A stretch of 11,363 nucleotides of DNA from Candidatus Methanoplasma sp. (GCA_031271555.1 JAISVN010000017.1:1-11363); one strand, 5' to 3'; numbered from the stretch's first letter, positions 1 through 6,573 are shown. The notes: generated by a model from the letters alone, not told the origin. A program made the numbers and translations.

Positions 1-47
1 GGACTTCCCGCCTTATCGGCAACATCTCAAAATTCTTGTTGGAGTAA
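1..47 (+). CDS. possible 3' end of an unidentified upstream gene
   Basis: Frame 3 is open from the left edge to a TAA at 45-47 and would encode only the last 14 residues (TSRLIGNISKFLLE). Ten of its 14 third positions are G or C, as in the other genes here, and it reads like an ordinary amphipathic C-terminal helix. A competing frame (frame 2) stays open to a TGA at 113-115 and also looks protein-like, so the true end of the upstream gene is uncertain. A minus-strand gene starting at about base 52 or 25 was considered, but neither an SD nor a TATA box supports it. The product cannot be identified from so short a fragment. Confidence 0.25.
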   Translation, partial: TSRLIGNISKFLLE

Positions 48-142
48 CACATCCACACGCGCGGTCTCCGAACGATCCGAAGGCGGTCATATCGGGCTTC
101 CAAAGAAAACAATGATAACTCCTGTCTGCATATCAGACTCGG

Positions 143-442
143 ATGTCTGTCGATGAGGCCGTCAGGACACGGGATTCAGGTGTCGAGGTCGATGTATTGG
201 TATCTCCCAGATCTGGAAGGTCCGGCATCGAAGGAACGGACGGCTGGAGAAAGAGGGTCATAGTCAAGGTAAAAGCTCCGCCGCTCGACGGAAAGGCCAA
301 CAGGGAGGTCGAAGAGGTGTTCAGCAGATACACCGGCCTCCCGTCATCGGTCATCTCCGGACAGACAAACAGACAGAAGACGGTCTTCATAAAAGGCGAT
401 GCGTCCGCTATAATCTCTAAACTGAGGGAGCAAATTGAATGA
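143..442 (+). CDS. DUF167 / YggU-family protein
   Basis: A 99-residue protein of the DUF167 (YggU) family, found in bacteria, archaea and eukaryotes, with no established biochemical role. The family core is clear: an N-terminal beta strand (GVEVDVLVSPRSGRSGI), the signature KAPPLDGKAN at about residues 44-53, and the second signature ISGQTNRQKTV at about 71-81, ending in a helix. Length and order match the usual small single-domain protein. ATG 143 is the first in-frame start after the stop at 116-118. No convincing SD precedes it, so translation may be leaderless. The gene overlaps the next by 8 bases (435-442) and is the first gene of a four-gene overlapping cluster. The family call is secure; its function is not. 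Confidence 0.88.
   Translation: MSVDEAVRTRDSGVEVDVLVSPRSGRSGIEGTDGWRKRVIVKVKAPPLDGKANREVEEVFSRYTGLPSSVISGQTNRQKTVFIKGDASAIISKLREQIE
425..430 (+). promoter_or_regulatory. SD for the Toprim-TMK gene (TTG start)
   Basis: AGGGAG lies 4 bases before TTG 435, inside the end of the DUF167 gene. It supports the non-AUG start at 435, since the next in-frame ATG is about 47 codons downstream, inside the Toprim domain and beyond its catalytic Glu. Confidence 0.45.
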
Positions 443-1463
443 CGAAGAGCGGCTGACCGAGATATCGGAACTGATAGAAGAGCTCGGCAGGCTCTCCGAA
501 GACCACGTGATCCTGGTGGAGGGGCTAAAGGACAAAAGGGCGCTCGGATCCCTTGGGATAAGGGGAGACATCTTCATGATACAGTCCGAGGGCGGCCCCA
601 TGAAGGCCGCCGAATACGCTTCAAGAGCCGGTAAAAAAGCGGTCATACTGACGGATTGGGACAGGAAGGGAGGCACGATCGCCCGTGACCTCGAAGCTCA
701 GTTGTCTTCCCTTGGGGTTCCGTTCGATGGGGAGATAAGAGCAAAGCTCTCGTTCCTGTGCAAGAAATACATAAAGGACATCGAATCGCTGGACACCATG
801 CTGGAAAGGCTGTCGGCGAACACAAGCGGTATTAATACAGGATATGATACGAGAGCGGAGGGTGGGTTTCTGAGAGGGGCATTCCTTGTTATAGAAGGCA
901 TAGACGGCGCAGGAAAGTCCACTCTTTGTAATATATTGGAAAAAAAGCTCACCGACGAAGGGTACGAGGTCATTGCTACCCAGGAGCCAACATATGATGA
1001 GATCGGAAGTTTCATCAGAGAAGGCAGGGTGAAAGGAATATCCCAAAAAGCCGAGGCGCTTCTGTTCGTTGCCGACCGAGCAGTACATACGGAGAGGATA
1101 TCCAAGTGGGTCGATGAGGGCAAGATAGTGATATGCGACAGATATTTCGCATCCACCGTCGCTTACCAATCATCAGGGCTCAACGGGGAGGCTTTGGACC
1201 GGGAGTGGCTGATCTCCCTGAATAAGCCTATAATGATAGTTCCAGACCTCACGGTCCTTTTGGACATAGATCCGAAGAAGGGCCTGGACAGGATCGGAGA
1301 GAGAGGAAAGCTAAGCAAGTACGAGGAGTCCGATTATCTGGAGAAGACCCGCAGGGAATACCTCAGGCTGGCAGACGAATTCGGTTTCATGATAATCGAT
1401 GCCGAGGACAGCCGGAATGAGATAGCGGACAGAATTATAACAAAGTTGAAGGAGATGGTTTGA
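435..1463 (+). CDS. tmk: Toprim domain-thymidylate kinase fusion
   Basis: A 342-residue two-domain protein. Residues about 8-118 form a small Toprim domain: the invariant Glu is in LVEGLKDKRAL (E29) and the metal-binding DxD is in ILTDWDRKG (D74, D76). It resembles the small stand-alone archaeal Toprim proteins (UPF0292 type). Residues about 146-342 are a complete thymidylate kinase (dTMP + ATP to dTDP + ADP): P-loop GIDGAGKST at 155-163, QEPTYDE at about 183-189, DRYFASTVAYQ starting at D235, and an Arg-containing LID RIGERGK starting at R286. The kinase part alone is about 197 residues, the normal length of a free-standing enzyme. The linker (about 119-145) is low in conserved character and contains an SD-like GGAGGGT at DNA level. 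The TTG start overlaps the DUF167 gene, and the stop shares one base with the coaBC start. Both domain calls are strong. What the Toprim part does for the kinase is unknown. Confidence 0.9.
   Translation: MNDEERLTEISELIEELGRLSEDHVILVEGLKDKRALGSLGIRGDIFMIQSEGGPMKAAEYASRAGKKAVILTDWDRKGGTIARDLEAQLSSLGVPFDGEIRAKLSFLCKKYIKDIESLDTMLERLSANTSGINTGYDTRAEGGFLRGAFLVIEGIDGAGKSTLCNILEKKLTDEGYEVIATQEPTYDEIGSFIREGRVKGISQKAEALLFVADRAVHTERISKWVDEGKIVICDRYFASTVAYQSSGLNGEALDREWLISLNKPIMIVPDLTVLLDIDPKKGLDRIGERGKLSKYEESDYLEKTRREYLRLADEFGFMIIDAEDSRNEIADRIITKLKEMV
857..863 (+). promoter_or_regulatory. SD-like site in the Toprim-TMK linker
   Basis: GGAGGGT sits just before the kinase domain. The codon at a suitable distance in frame is CTG (870-872), followed by the residues that start the kinase domain. 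No ATG, GTG or TTG is available in frame here. It may be a relic of a formerly separate tmk start or a site of weak internal initiation; it may equally be chance. Confidence 0.25.
1451..1454 (+). promoter_or_regulatory. SD for coaBC
   Basis: GGAG, within GAAGGAGATG, lies 8 bases before ATG 1463 and inside the last codons of the upstream gene. It favours ATG 1463 over the adjacent TTG at 1460. Confidence 0.55.
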
Positions 1464-2653
1464 TGCATCCGTCAGAGGAGATAAGCTGTGAGAAGAGTAG
1501 CAGACTGAGAGGAAAGACTATAGTCTTCGGGATCACCGGAAGCATAGCTGCAACGGAGTCTTTCTCCGTGATAAGGGAACTGATAAGACATGGTGCCAAG
1601 GTCATACCGGTCATGACGCCGAACGCTGCAAAGCTTGCGGCGCCCGATGCGATCGAGTTCGCAGCCGGCATCAAGCCGATCCTAGAACTTACGGGGCAGA
1701 CCGAGCATGTGACACACCGGGGGGATCCCTCGGCGGCAGACCTTTTCCTGGTCTATCCGGCCACGGCCAACACGATATCGAAGATCGCTCAGGGGATAGA
1801 CGACACCGCCGTGACCTCAATGGCGACAATAGCTCTGGGCGGGAAGATCCCGGTCGCAGTGGCGCCCGCCATGCACGAGCTCATGCTCAACAATCCCGCA
1901 GTGGCAAGGAACCTCAAGACCCTTGCGGATTGGGGAGTGCACGTGATAGGGCCCCACAGGGACGGGATAAGGGCCAAGGCCGCATCCAAAGACGAGATAG
2001 TCTCATGGGCGGTCAAACTCCTGTCGAGCAATGACCTTCACGGCCGCCGCATACTTGTGATAGGGGGAAGGAGCGAGGAACCCATAGACTCGATGAGGAT
2101 GATAACCAACAGATCGACCGGCCATATGGCATCAGCCATCGCCAAGCGCGCATTCGAGAGAGGGGCTGACGTGGAGCTTTGGATGGGAGGGTGCAATGTG
2201 CCGCTGCCCGATTTCCTGAAGATAAAGAGGTTCTCAGCTGTCTCAGAACTTGTGGGGATGGTCGACACGATCGACCACGACCTCGTAATAATGCCGGCCG
2301 CACTGGCGGACTTCACGCCTTCCGAAAAGAAGGAAGGCAAGATATCCAGCGACAAACCCTTCGATATAAAACTGAAACCGGTCCCGAAGGTCCTCCCGCT
2401 GGTCAGGAAGAAATGCGAGAACGTCATAGGATTCAAGGCGGAATCCGACCTTACCCTTGAGGAGCTGGAGAAGAAGGCAAGGGCGAGGATGGAGGAATAC
2501 GACCTGAAAGCGGTCGTCGCAAATGATATAGATGTATCGGGGAAGTCCACGTCCTCGGCCATACTCGTGACGGCCGGCCCGTCAAAGAACATCACCGGCA
2601 CAAAGATCGAGGTATCGGACCAGATATTGGATTATTGCGCGGAAATATTATGA
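1463..2653 (+). CDS. coaBC: bifunctional CoaBC: phosphopantothenoylcysteine decarboxylase / phosphopantothenate-cysteine ligase
   Basis: A 396-residue enzyme of coenzyme A synthesis. The N-terminal flavoprotein half (CoaC, about 17-190) decarboxylates 4'-phosphopantothenoyl-cysteine; the C-terminal half (CoaB, about 192-396) joins 4'-phosphopantothenate to cysteine. In CoaC one sees GITGSIAA (23-30), a His at 85 that fits the catalytic His by its spacing of 13 residues to PATANTISKIAQGIDD, and PAMHELM (135-141), where His replaces the Asn of the bacterial PxMN motif. In CoaB one sees ITNRSTGHMASAIAKRAF, PAALADFTP, KPVPKVL, IGFKAES and VANDI, all family landmarks. Length matches E. coli Dfp and archaeal homologues of about 400 residues. 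The region where bacterial enzymes carry a flap Cys reads GPHRDGIRAKAAS and has no Cys. The start ATG 1463 shares a base with the upstream TGA, and the stop overlaps the PoK start by four bases (ATGA), suggesting translational coupling. Confidence 0.95.
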   Translation: MHPSEEISCEKSSRLRGKTIVFGITGSIAATESFSVIRELIRHGAKVIPVMTPNAAKLAAPDAIEFAAGIKPILELTGQTEHVTHRGDPSAADLFLVYPATANTISKIAQGIDDTAVTSMATIALGGKIPVAVAPAMHELMLNNPAVARNLKTLADWGVHVIGPHRDGIRAKAASKDEIVSWAVKLLSSNDLHGRRILVIGGRSEEPIDSMRMITNRSTGHMASAIAKRAFERGADVELWMGGCNVPLPDFLKIKRFSAVSELVGMVDTIDHDLVIMPAALADFTPSEKKEGKISSDKPFDIKLKPVPKVLPLVRKKCENVIGFKAESDLTLEELEKKARARMEEYDLKAVVANDIDVSGKSTSSAILVTAGPSKNITGTKIEVSDQILDYCAEIL

Positions 2654-3510
2654 CCTCGGCGTTCTGCCCCGCGCACATAACCTGTTTCTTCAGACCGGTC
2701 TATTCGGAGAACGTTCTCGAAAGAGGGTCCAGAGGAGCGGGGATAAGGCTTAGTTCCGGCACGGTTGTGCACGTCCACGAGATTTCCGGAAGCACCAAAG
2801 TGACGATAAACGGCAAGGCAGACGAGGCAAGGATAACGCGCCATGTCCTCGAACATATGGCGCCCGGCCGCAGTTTTGATGTTGCGGTCGAATGCAGTCT
2901 GCCACTGGGCCAGGGGTTCGGAATGAGCGCGTCGGGCGCGATCGCCTCCGCGCTCTGCATGGCGGAGATCACCGGAGCAAGCAGAACAGATGCATTCGAA
3001 GCCGCTCATGTTGCGGAAGTGGTATGCGGAGGAGGGCTCGGCGACGTTGCGGGGCTCATGCATGAAGGCGATGTTCCCGTAAGGATCGGTGCGGGGCTGC
3101 CGCCCAAAGGCAAGGTCACGGATGCGGGAATAGTCTTCAGGGAACTGACTTTGGCGGTCCTCGGAGACAAGCTCAGCACGGCAGAGGTACTTGGAGACGC
3201 CGACAAACTTGAGAGGGTGTGCAGGGCAGGGGATTCGGCAATGGATGAATTCACAGACAATACGGACAAAGATTCGTTTTTTAAGATATCAAGGAAGTTC
3301 TCGGCCGATTCCGGAGTAATGGGAAATTCGGTGGCCGATGGTACGGGAGCCCTCATGGCTGAAGGATTCAGGGCATCGATGTGCATGCTCGGCAACAGCA
3401 TATTCACCGAAGCATCCAAAGAAGAGACGGAAAGGATCCTGAGAGGAACCGGAAGGGTATTCACGACCTCATCGACGGATGAACCTGCCCGCATCATTCG
3501 AAAAGCGTGA
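2650..3510 (+). CDS. pantoate kinase (archaeal GHMP kinase)
   Basis: A 286-residue archaeal pantoate kinase (PoK, COG1829), which phosphorylates pantoate to 4-phosphopantoate in the archaeal branch of CoA synthesis, replacing bacterial pantothenate kinase. The N-terminus SAFCPAHITCFF and GSRGAGI match the family opening. The GHMP ATP-binding loop is PLGQGFGMSASGA at residues 85-97, followed by GGGLGDVAGL and later a GRVFTTSS segment near the C-terminus. Position 12 is Cys, where homologues I recall have Gly (HITGFF). I chose ATG 2650 over the upstream TTG 2635 because it makes the ATGA overlap with coaBC and puts the conserved start at residue 4. The following pathway enzyme, phosphopantothenate synthetase, is not in this window. 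The 3' end overlaps the convergent DUF357 gene by 17 bases. Confidence 0.92.
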   Translation: MTSAFCPAHITCFFRPVYSENVLERGSRGAGIRLSSGTVVHVHEISGSTKVTINGKADEARITRHVLEHMAPGRSFDVAVECSLPLGQGFGMSASGAIASALCMAEITGASRTDAFEAAHVAEVVCGGGLGDVAGLMHEGDVPVRIGAGLPPKGKVTDAGIVFRELTLAVLGDKLSTAEVLGDADKLERVCRAGDSAMDEFTDNTDKDSFFKISRKFSADSGVMGNSVADGTGALMAEGFRASMCMLGNSIFTEASKEETERILRGTGRVFTTSSTDEPARIIRKA

Positions 3511-3787
3511 ACAGGACATCATCTCCGCACACATCGAAAAGCCCGATCCTGGCGCCGCAGTCCAGCCATCCGTGCGCATAATTCACGGCTGCGAACGATG
3601 TCACCAGATCCCCTTCCTCTCTGAAATGGACAGCATCGTTGTAATAGGATGTGGCCATCTCAAGGAAATCATCCGCAAGTCTTTTCCCGAACGATCTTTC
3701 GGGTGCGGCGACCTTGAGCTTATCCAGTGCTTTCTTCGTTATCTGAAGGTACCTGTCTATCTTCTCTTCCGAAATGGTGTCGTTCAT
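3494..3787 (-). CDS. DUF357 family protein
   Basis: A 97-residue helical protein of the archaeal DUF357 family, function unknown. The family signature is clear in the C-terminal half: DFLEMATSYYNDAVHFREEG, then a helix ending in AAVNYAHGWLDCGARIGLFDV. Such Tyr- and His-containing helical repeats resemble HEPN/TPR-like helical bundles, but no catalytic motif is evident. The ATG at 3787 has no SD. A TATA-like TTTTAT about 27 bases upstream on the same strand suggests leaderless transcription. It is convergent with the pantoate kinase gene and overlaps its last 17 bases, so the genes share coding DNA but not an operon. Family call good, function open. Confidence 0.85.
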   Translation of the reverse strand: MNDTISEEKIDRYLQITKKALDKLKVAAPERSFGKRLADDFLEMATSYYNDAVHFREEGDLVTSFAAVNYAHGWLDCGARIGLFDVCGDDVLFTLFE

Positions 3788-3810
3788 CTGTTGTGCTATA
3801 ATTCATGACG

Positions 3811-3816
3811 ATAAAA
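3811..3816 (-). promoter_or_regulatory. TATA box for the DUF357 gene
   Basis: On the minus strand this reads TTTTAT, centred about 26-27 bases before the DUF357 ATG. Archaeal TATA boxes lie about 25 bases before transcription starts, so the RNA would begin at or near the ATG (leaderless). The absence of an SD before that ATG agrees. Confidence 0.4.
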
Positions 3817-3984
3817 GTTTGACTATTCAGGTCTGCGTCGCAATCGGGCAAGTATGGGAGATGCTGCGTCGAACAGTGATGTCAAGCATTGCTGTCGAGG
3901 CCTGTAAACCTGCATAATCTGATAGATAATTCCTAAAAACAGATGAAATTGAGCTCAAACAGGTCTCTTCCATTAAAAATTAGC

Positions 3985-4030
3985 ATATAATTATATATCT
4001 ATACTATATAGTTTTATACTTACATATGTA
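3985..4030. promoter_or_regulatory. three evenly spaced palindromes, possible operators
   Basis: Three perfect palindromes, ATATAATTATAT (3985-3996), ACTATATAGT (4003-4012) and TACATATGTA (4021-4030), have centres 17 and 18 bases apart. They flank and overlap the likely protease TATA box. Even spacing in a promoter suggests binding sites for a dimeric regulator, but AT-only palindromes arise easily by chance in such DNA. The sequence is certain, the role is not. Confidence 0.35.
4012..4018 (+). promoter_or_regulatory. likely TATA box for the S8 protease gene
   Basis: TTTTATA would place transcription start near 4040 and give a leader of roughly 55 bases before ATG 4097. GTATAATA at 4028-4035 is an alternative. 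The surrounding 3971-4045 is the most AT-rich stretch of the window. Confidence 0.35.
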
Positions 4031-4096
4031 TAATATTGGCAAAAATCGGTATTAAATGCCCGGTCTAGTCTAAAACTAATGTAACCTCGGCGGGAT

Positions 4097-6472
4097 ATGA
4101 AAATGAACAGAATTGGTATTTTTTCAATAGTGGCCGTAACGGTCCTTCTAATGGCCGCCGTTCCGATGATCGGTAAAGGTTCAGAAGAGATCGGTTATGC
4201 AGACCATGGGCCGGAGGAGAAGAAGATCAGCGATGCTTCGCCGGAAGACGACTTCGCAGATAACGGCGTGTTGGTCGTTCTGAACAGAGAAACGACCCGC
4301 AATTTCAAAACATATGTTCCGGAGGACTTCCCTGAGATCAAATGCTCAAAGGTCATCGACCTGACCGGAGAGCTTTCAGTACTGGCGAAGGAACAATACG
4401 GTCTGAAAAAAACAACGGATAATGCGCAGGGCAATGAATTGAACATCGACGATTTCAGGGCCATACTTTATTTGGAGCTGGAAGAACGCGGCAAAGAGAA
4501 CGTTCTTGCGGCCATAAAACAACTTGAAGAAAGGGAGGATATTCTTTCGGCCGGACCGGATTATGTCGGATCCGTAAGCGCCGTGCCAAACGACCTATAC
4601 CTAGGACGGCAATGGGCGGTCAATAACATGGGGCTTCCGAGCGCATGGAATTCAACGACAGGGTCATCATCCGTCACCGTCGCAGTGATGGACACAGGCA
4701 TAGACGGCACACACCCAGACCTGACCAACAGGATAAACAGGAGCATGTCCCGCGACTTTGTCTCAGGCAGCGCTGTGGCAGTAGACGATCCAGTTGACCC
4801 CCATGGGCATGGCACACATGTTGCCGGAATAATCGGCGCACAGGGGAATAACGGAATAGGTATCGCAGGAACATGCTGGGATGTGACCCTTGTCTCATTG
4901 AGGGTGTTCGATTCGAGCGGAAGGTCCACAGATTCCACGATCATCAGTGCAATCAATTATGCATCTGTTCAAGGCATACCGATCCTGAACCATAGCGGGG
5001 CCAGCACGCAATACAACTATGCAGTGGAACAGGCGGTCCGGAACTACCCCGGGTTGTATGTCGCTGCGGCAGGCAACGAGAACAATAACAATGACGGAGG
5101 CACGAGATCCTATCCGGCCAGTTTCAGGCTCGACAATTTGATCTCGGTGGGAGCCACATCGGCAAATGATGACAAAGCTTCGTTTTCGAACTATGGCATA
5201 GCCAACGTTGATATCTTTGCACCCGGGGAATCGATATACAGCACACTTCCGGGGAGCTACGGGATCAAGGGCGGCACTTCCATGGCCACGCCATATGTCG
5301 CCGGCGTAGCGGCATTGCTGTTAGCGAAGAATCAGTACACTCCTTTCGGATTGAAATCCGTACTCATGGACAGCGTTGATAAAAAGTCAGAGCTTAGAGA
5401 CTACTGCGTAAGCGGGGGGAGGCTGAATGCTTACAAGGCGCTCAATGCCAATCTGTTCGGAGGCGGCAACGGAACGTCGGACAATCCGTATCTGATCAGC
5501 ACCGTGCAGCATCTTAGGGACATCAACAAGTTGGGTGTCTATGACTCGCACGCCGAGAGGTTGTACGTCGGTGCAAACAAACATTATAAGCTGACATCGA
5601 ACATAACTCTGTCCGGAGAATGGATGCCGGCCTCGGGCACGACAGTCCTGAGGGAATTCTGCGGCACCTTTGACGGTAACGGAAAGACCATAAGCGGGCT
5701 ATCCAGCACATCGACCGCGACCGGATATTTCGGGCTGTTCGAAATTTCAAGCGGGACGATCAGGAATCTGACGCTGAACAATGTGAACATCAACAAGGAT
5801 GTCGGCTCAAGCCATGCGATCACGGGAATCGGTGCGATAACCGGATACAATAGAGGAATGATAGATAACTGCACAGTGAACGGGACCATCACGACATCCG
5901 GGATGAACATTGCATTGGGCGGCTTGGCAGGGTTCAACTATTCTTACATCAAGAACTCGACCAACAATGCGGCCGTCACCAACAACGGTACGGTAAGTTT
6001 TGACACGAACAGCTCGACAGGAGGAATAGTGGGAATCCATAACGGAGGCTCTGTGGTCAACTGCACCAACAACGGGGCCGTCACCGGCAACGACAGGACA
6101 GGAGGAATAGCGGGCTACTGCGAGTACTCAAAGATATCGAACTGCACTGCGAATGCAACCGCGAACAATGTGGCGTTCTCGTGGAGATACGTAAGCGACT
6201 ATAATGCGGCCGGAGGGATCGCGGGGGGAACATTCAATGCAAAGGTGGAGAACTGCACCTTCAAGGGCACGATCAAATACACCAACCAGAGCTCTGCAAG
6301 CACGTCATTGCAGCCGAAGATCGGCCAGATAGTGGGATATTCCTACAAAACAACACTCACATCGAACACAGCCAGCGGTTCTGTGGACAGAGGAACGCTT
6401 CAAGTGGTCGAAGGCCACAACCAGGCATTGTATGCAGAACAGTATGGGCATTATGGACGGATGACGACATGA
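4097..6472 (+). CDS. secreted subtilisin-like (S8) protease with C-terminal GLUG-like repeat domain
   Basis: A 791-residue exported serine protease. In order: a signal peptide or signal anchor (hydrophobic IGIFSIVAVTVLLMAAVPMI, about 6-25); an acidic linker and I9-like propeptide (about 50-157); the S8 catalytic domain (about 165-445); and a repeat domain (about 455-760). The triad is complete: D199 in VAVMDTGID, H238 in HGHGTHVAG, S395 in GGTSMATPYVAG, with oxyanion Asn N327 in AAAGNENNN. The substrate loop usually written S-L-G is NHSGAS here. The C-terminal part opens with NPYLISTVQHLRDI and GTFDGNGKTISGL (523-535), then six GLUG-like units, a fold predicted as a right-handed beta-helix common in archaeal and bacterial surface adhesin-like proteins. 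It has about fourteen N-x-S/T sequons, consistent with archaeal N-glycosylation. No C-terminal membrane segment is seen, so it is either free or held by the N-terminal segment. ATG 4097 is preceded by a weak GGCGGGAT; ATG 4103 is possible. It stands alone with its own promoter region. Confidence 0.92.
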   Translation: MKMNRIGIFSIVAVTVLLMAAVPMIGKGSEEIGYADHGPEEKKISDASPEDDFADNGVLVVLNRETTRNFKTYVPEDFPEIKCSKVIDLTGELSVLAKEQYGLKKTTDNAQGNELNIDDFRAILYLELEERGKENVLAAIKQLEEREDILSAGPDYVGSVSAVPNDLYLGRQWAVNNMGLPSAWNSTTGSSSVTVAVMDTGIDGTHPDLTNRINRSMSRDFVSGSAVAVDDPVDPHGHGTHVAGIIGAQGNNGIGIAGTCWDVTLVSLRVFDSSGRSTDSTIISAINYASVQGIPILNHSGASTQYNYAVEQAVRNYPGLYVAAAGNENNNNDGGTRSYPASFRLDNLISVGATSANDDKASFSNYGIANVDIFAPGESIYSTLPGSYGIKGGTSMATPYVAGVAALLLAKNQYTPFGLKSVLMDSVDKKSELRDYCVSGGRLNAYKALNANLFGGGNGTSDNPYLISTVQHLRDINKLGVYDSHAERLYVGANKHYKLTSNITLSGEWMPASGTTVLREFCGTFDGNGKTISGLSSTSTATGYFGLFEISSGTIRNLTLNNVNINKDVGSSHAITGIGAITGYNRGMIDNCTVNGTITTSGMNIALGGLAGFNYSYIKNSTNNAAVTNNGTVSFDTNSSTGGIVGIHNGGSVVNCTNNGAVTGNDRTGGIAGYCEYSKISNCTANATANNVAFSWRYVSDYNAAGGIAGGTFNAKVENCTFKGTIKYTNQSSASTSLQPKIGQIVGYSYKTTLTSNTASGSVDRGTLQVVEGHNQALYAEQYGHYGRMTT
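5819..6370 (+). repeat. six GLUG-like units within the protease gene
   Basis: Six related units of the form G-G-I-x-G-Y/F-N...I-x-N-C/S occur at about residues 576-592, 607-622, 641-656, 668-683, 705-720 and 742-757, spaced 27 to 37 residues. Four contain the triplet NCT. Repetition is visible in DNA too: a 14-base string GACAGGAGGAATAG occurs at 6016-6029 and again at 6097-6110 (81 bases, 27 codons apart), and the 20-mers at 5961-5980 and 6066-6085 match at 18 of 20 (105 bases, 35 codons apart). This suggests fairly recent internal duplication or conversion. Confidence 0.75.
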
Positions 6473-6546
6473 ACTCACTGAAAGAGATCCAAACAAAAAA
6501 CTGTGATCGGCCCTTACTCGATAGCACGAATAAAGCCGTGAAAATG

Positions 6547-6552
6547 TTTTTT
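6547..6552 (+). terminator. T-tract downstream of the protease gene
   Basis: Six T bases lie 75 bases after the protease stop, within AATGTTTTTTAA. Archaeal RNA polymerase terminates on short T-rich tracts without a hairpin, so this could end the protease transcript. The same TTTTTTAA could instead act as a TATA box for the next gene. Confidence 0.3.
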
Positions 6553-6565
6553 AACTCGGAAACAG

Positions 6566-6573
6566 TAAATATC
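6566..6573 (+). promoter_or_regulatory. TATA-like element for the small secreted protein gene
   Basis: TAAATATC is centred about 26 bases before ATG 6596, the distance for leaderless transcription. A G-rich run (GGGGG at 6584-6588, 7 bases before the ATG) could serve as a weak SD if transcription begins further upstream, for instance from TTTTTTAA at 6547-6554. Confidence 0.35.

Larger units (their letters stand above)
3788..4096. other. 309-base AT-rich divergent intergenic region
   Basis: This separates the DUF357 start (leftward) from the protease start (rightward). It holds a leftward TATA box (3811-3816), an 8-base direct repeat CTGCGTCG at 3833-3840 and 3864-3871, an imperfect hairpin at 3873-3895 (9-base arms with two G-U pairs, 5-base loop), and three perfect palindromes between 3985 and 4030 among probable rightward TATA boxes. 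No convincing ORF or tRNA was seen. Function of the hairpin and repeat is unknown. Confidence 0.6.

Noticed and set aside
2..115. Frame-2 open stretch ending in TGA 113-115, or a minus-strand gene start near base 52
   Set aside because: Both read partly like protein, but third-position composition and lack of promoter or SD signals do not decide. The shorter frame-3 end is listed at low confidence instead.
621..1169. 182-residue minus-strand frame inside the Toprim-TMK gene
   Set aside because: Antisense shadow of a gene with both domain motif sets intact.
1460..1462. TTG start for coaBC
   Set aside because: The adjacent ATG at 1463 has better SD spacing (8 bases) and is the stronger start codon.
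2635..2637. TTG start for pantoate kinase
   Set aside because: ATG 2650 makes the typical ATGA overlap and matches the conserved N-terminus of the family.
3479..3808. 109-residue plus-strand frame over the DUF357 gene
   Set aside because: The minus-strand DUF357 signature is clear, and this frame has no family features.
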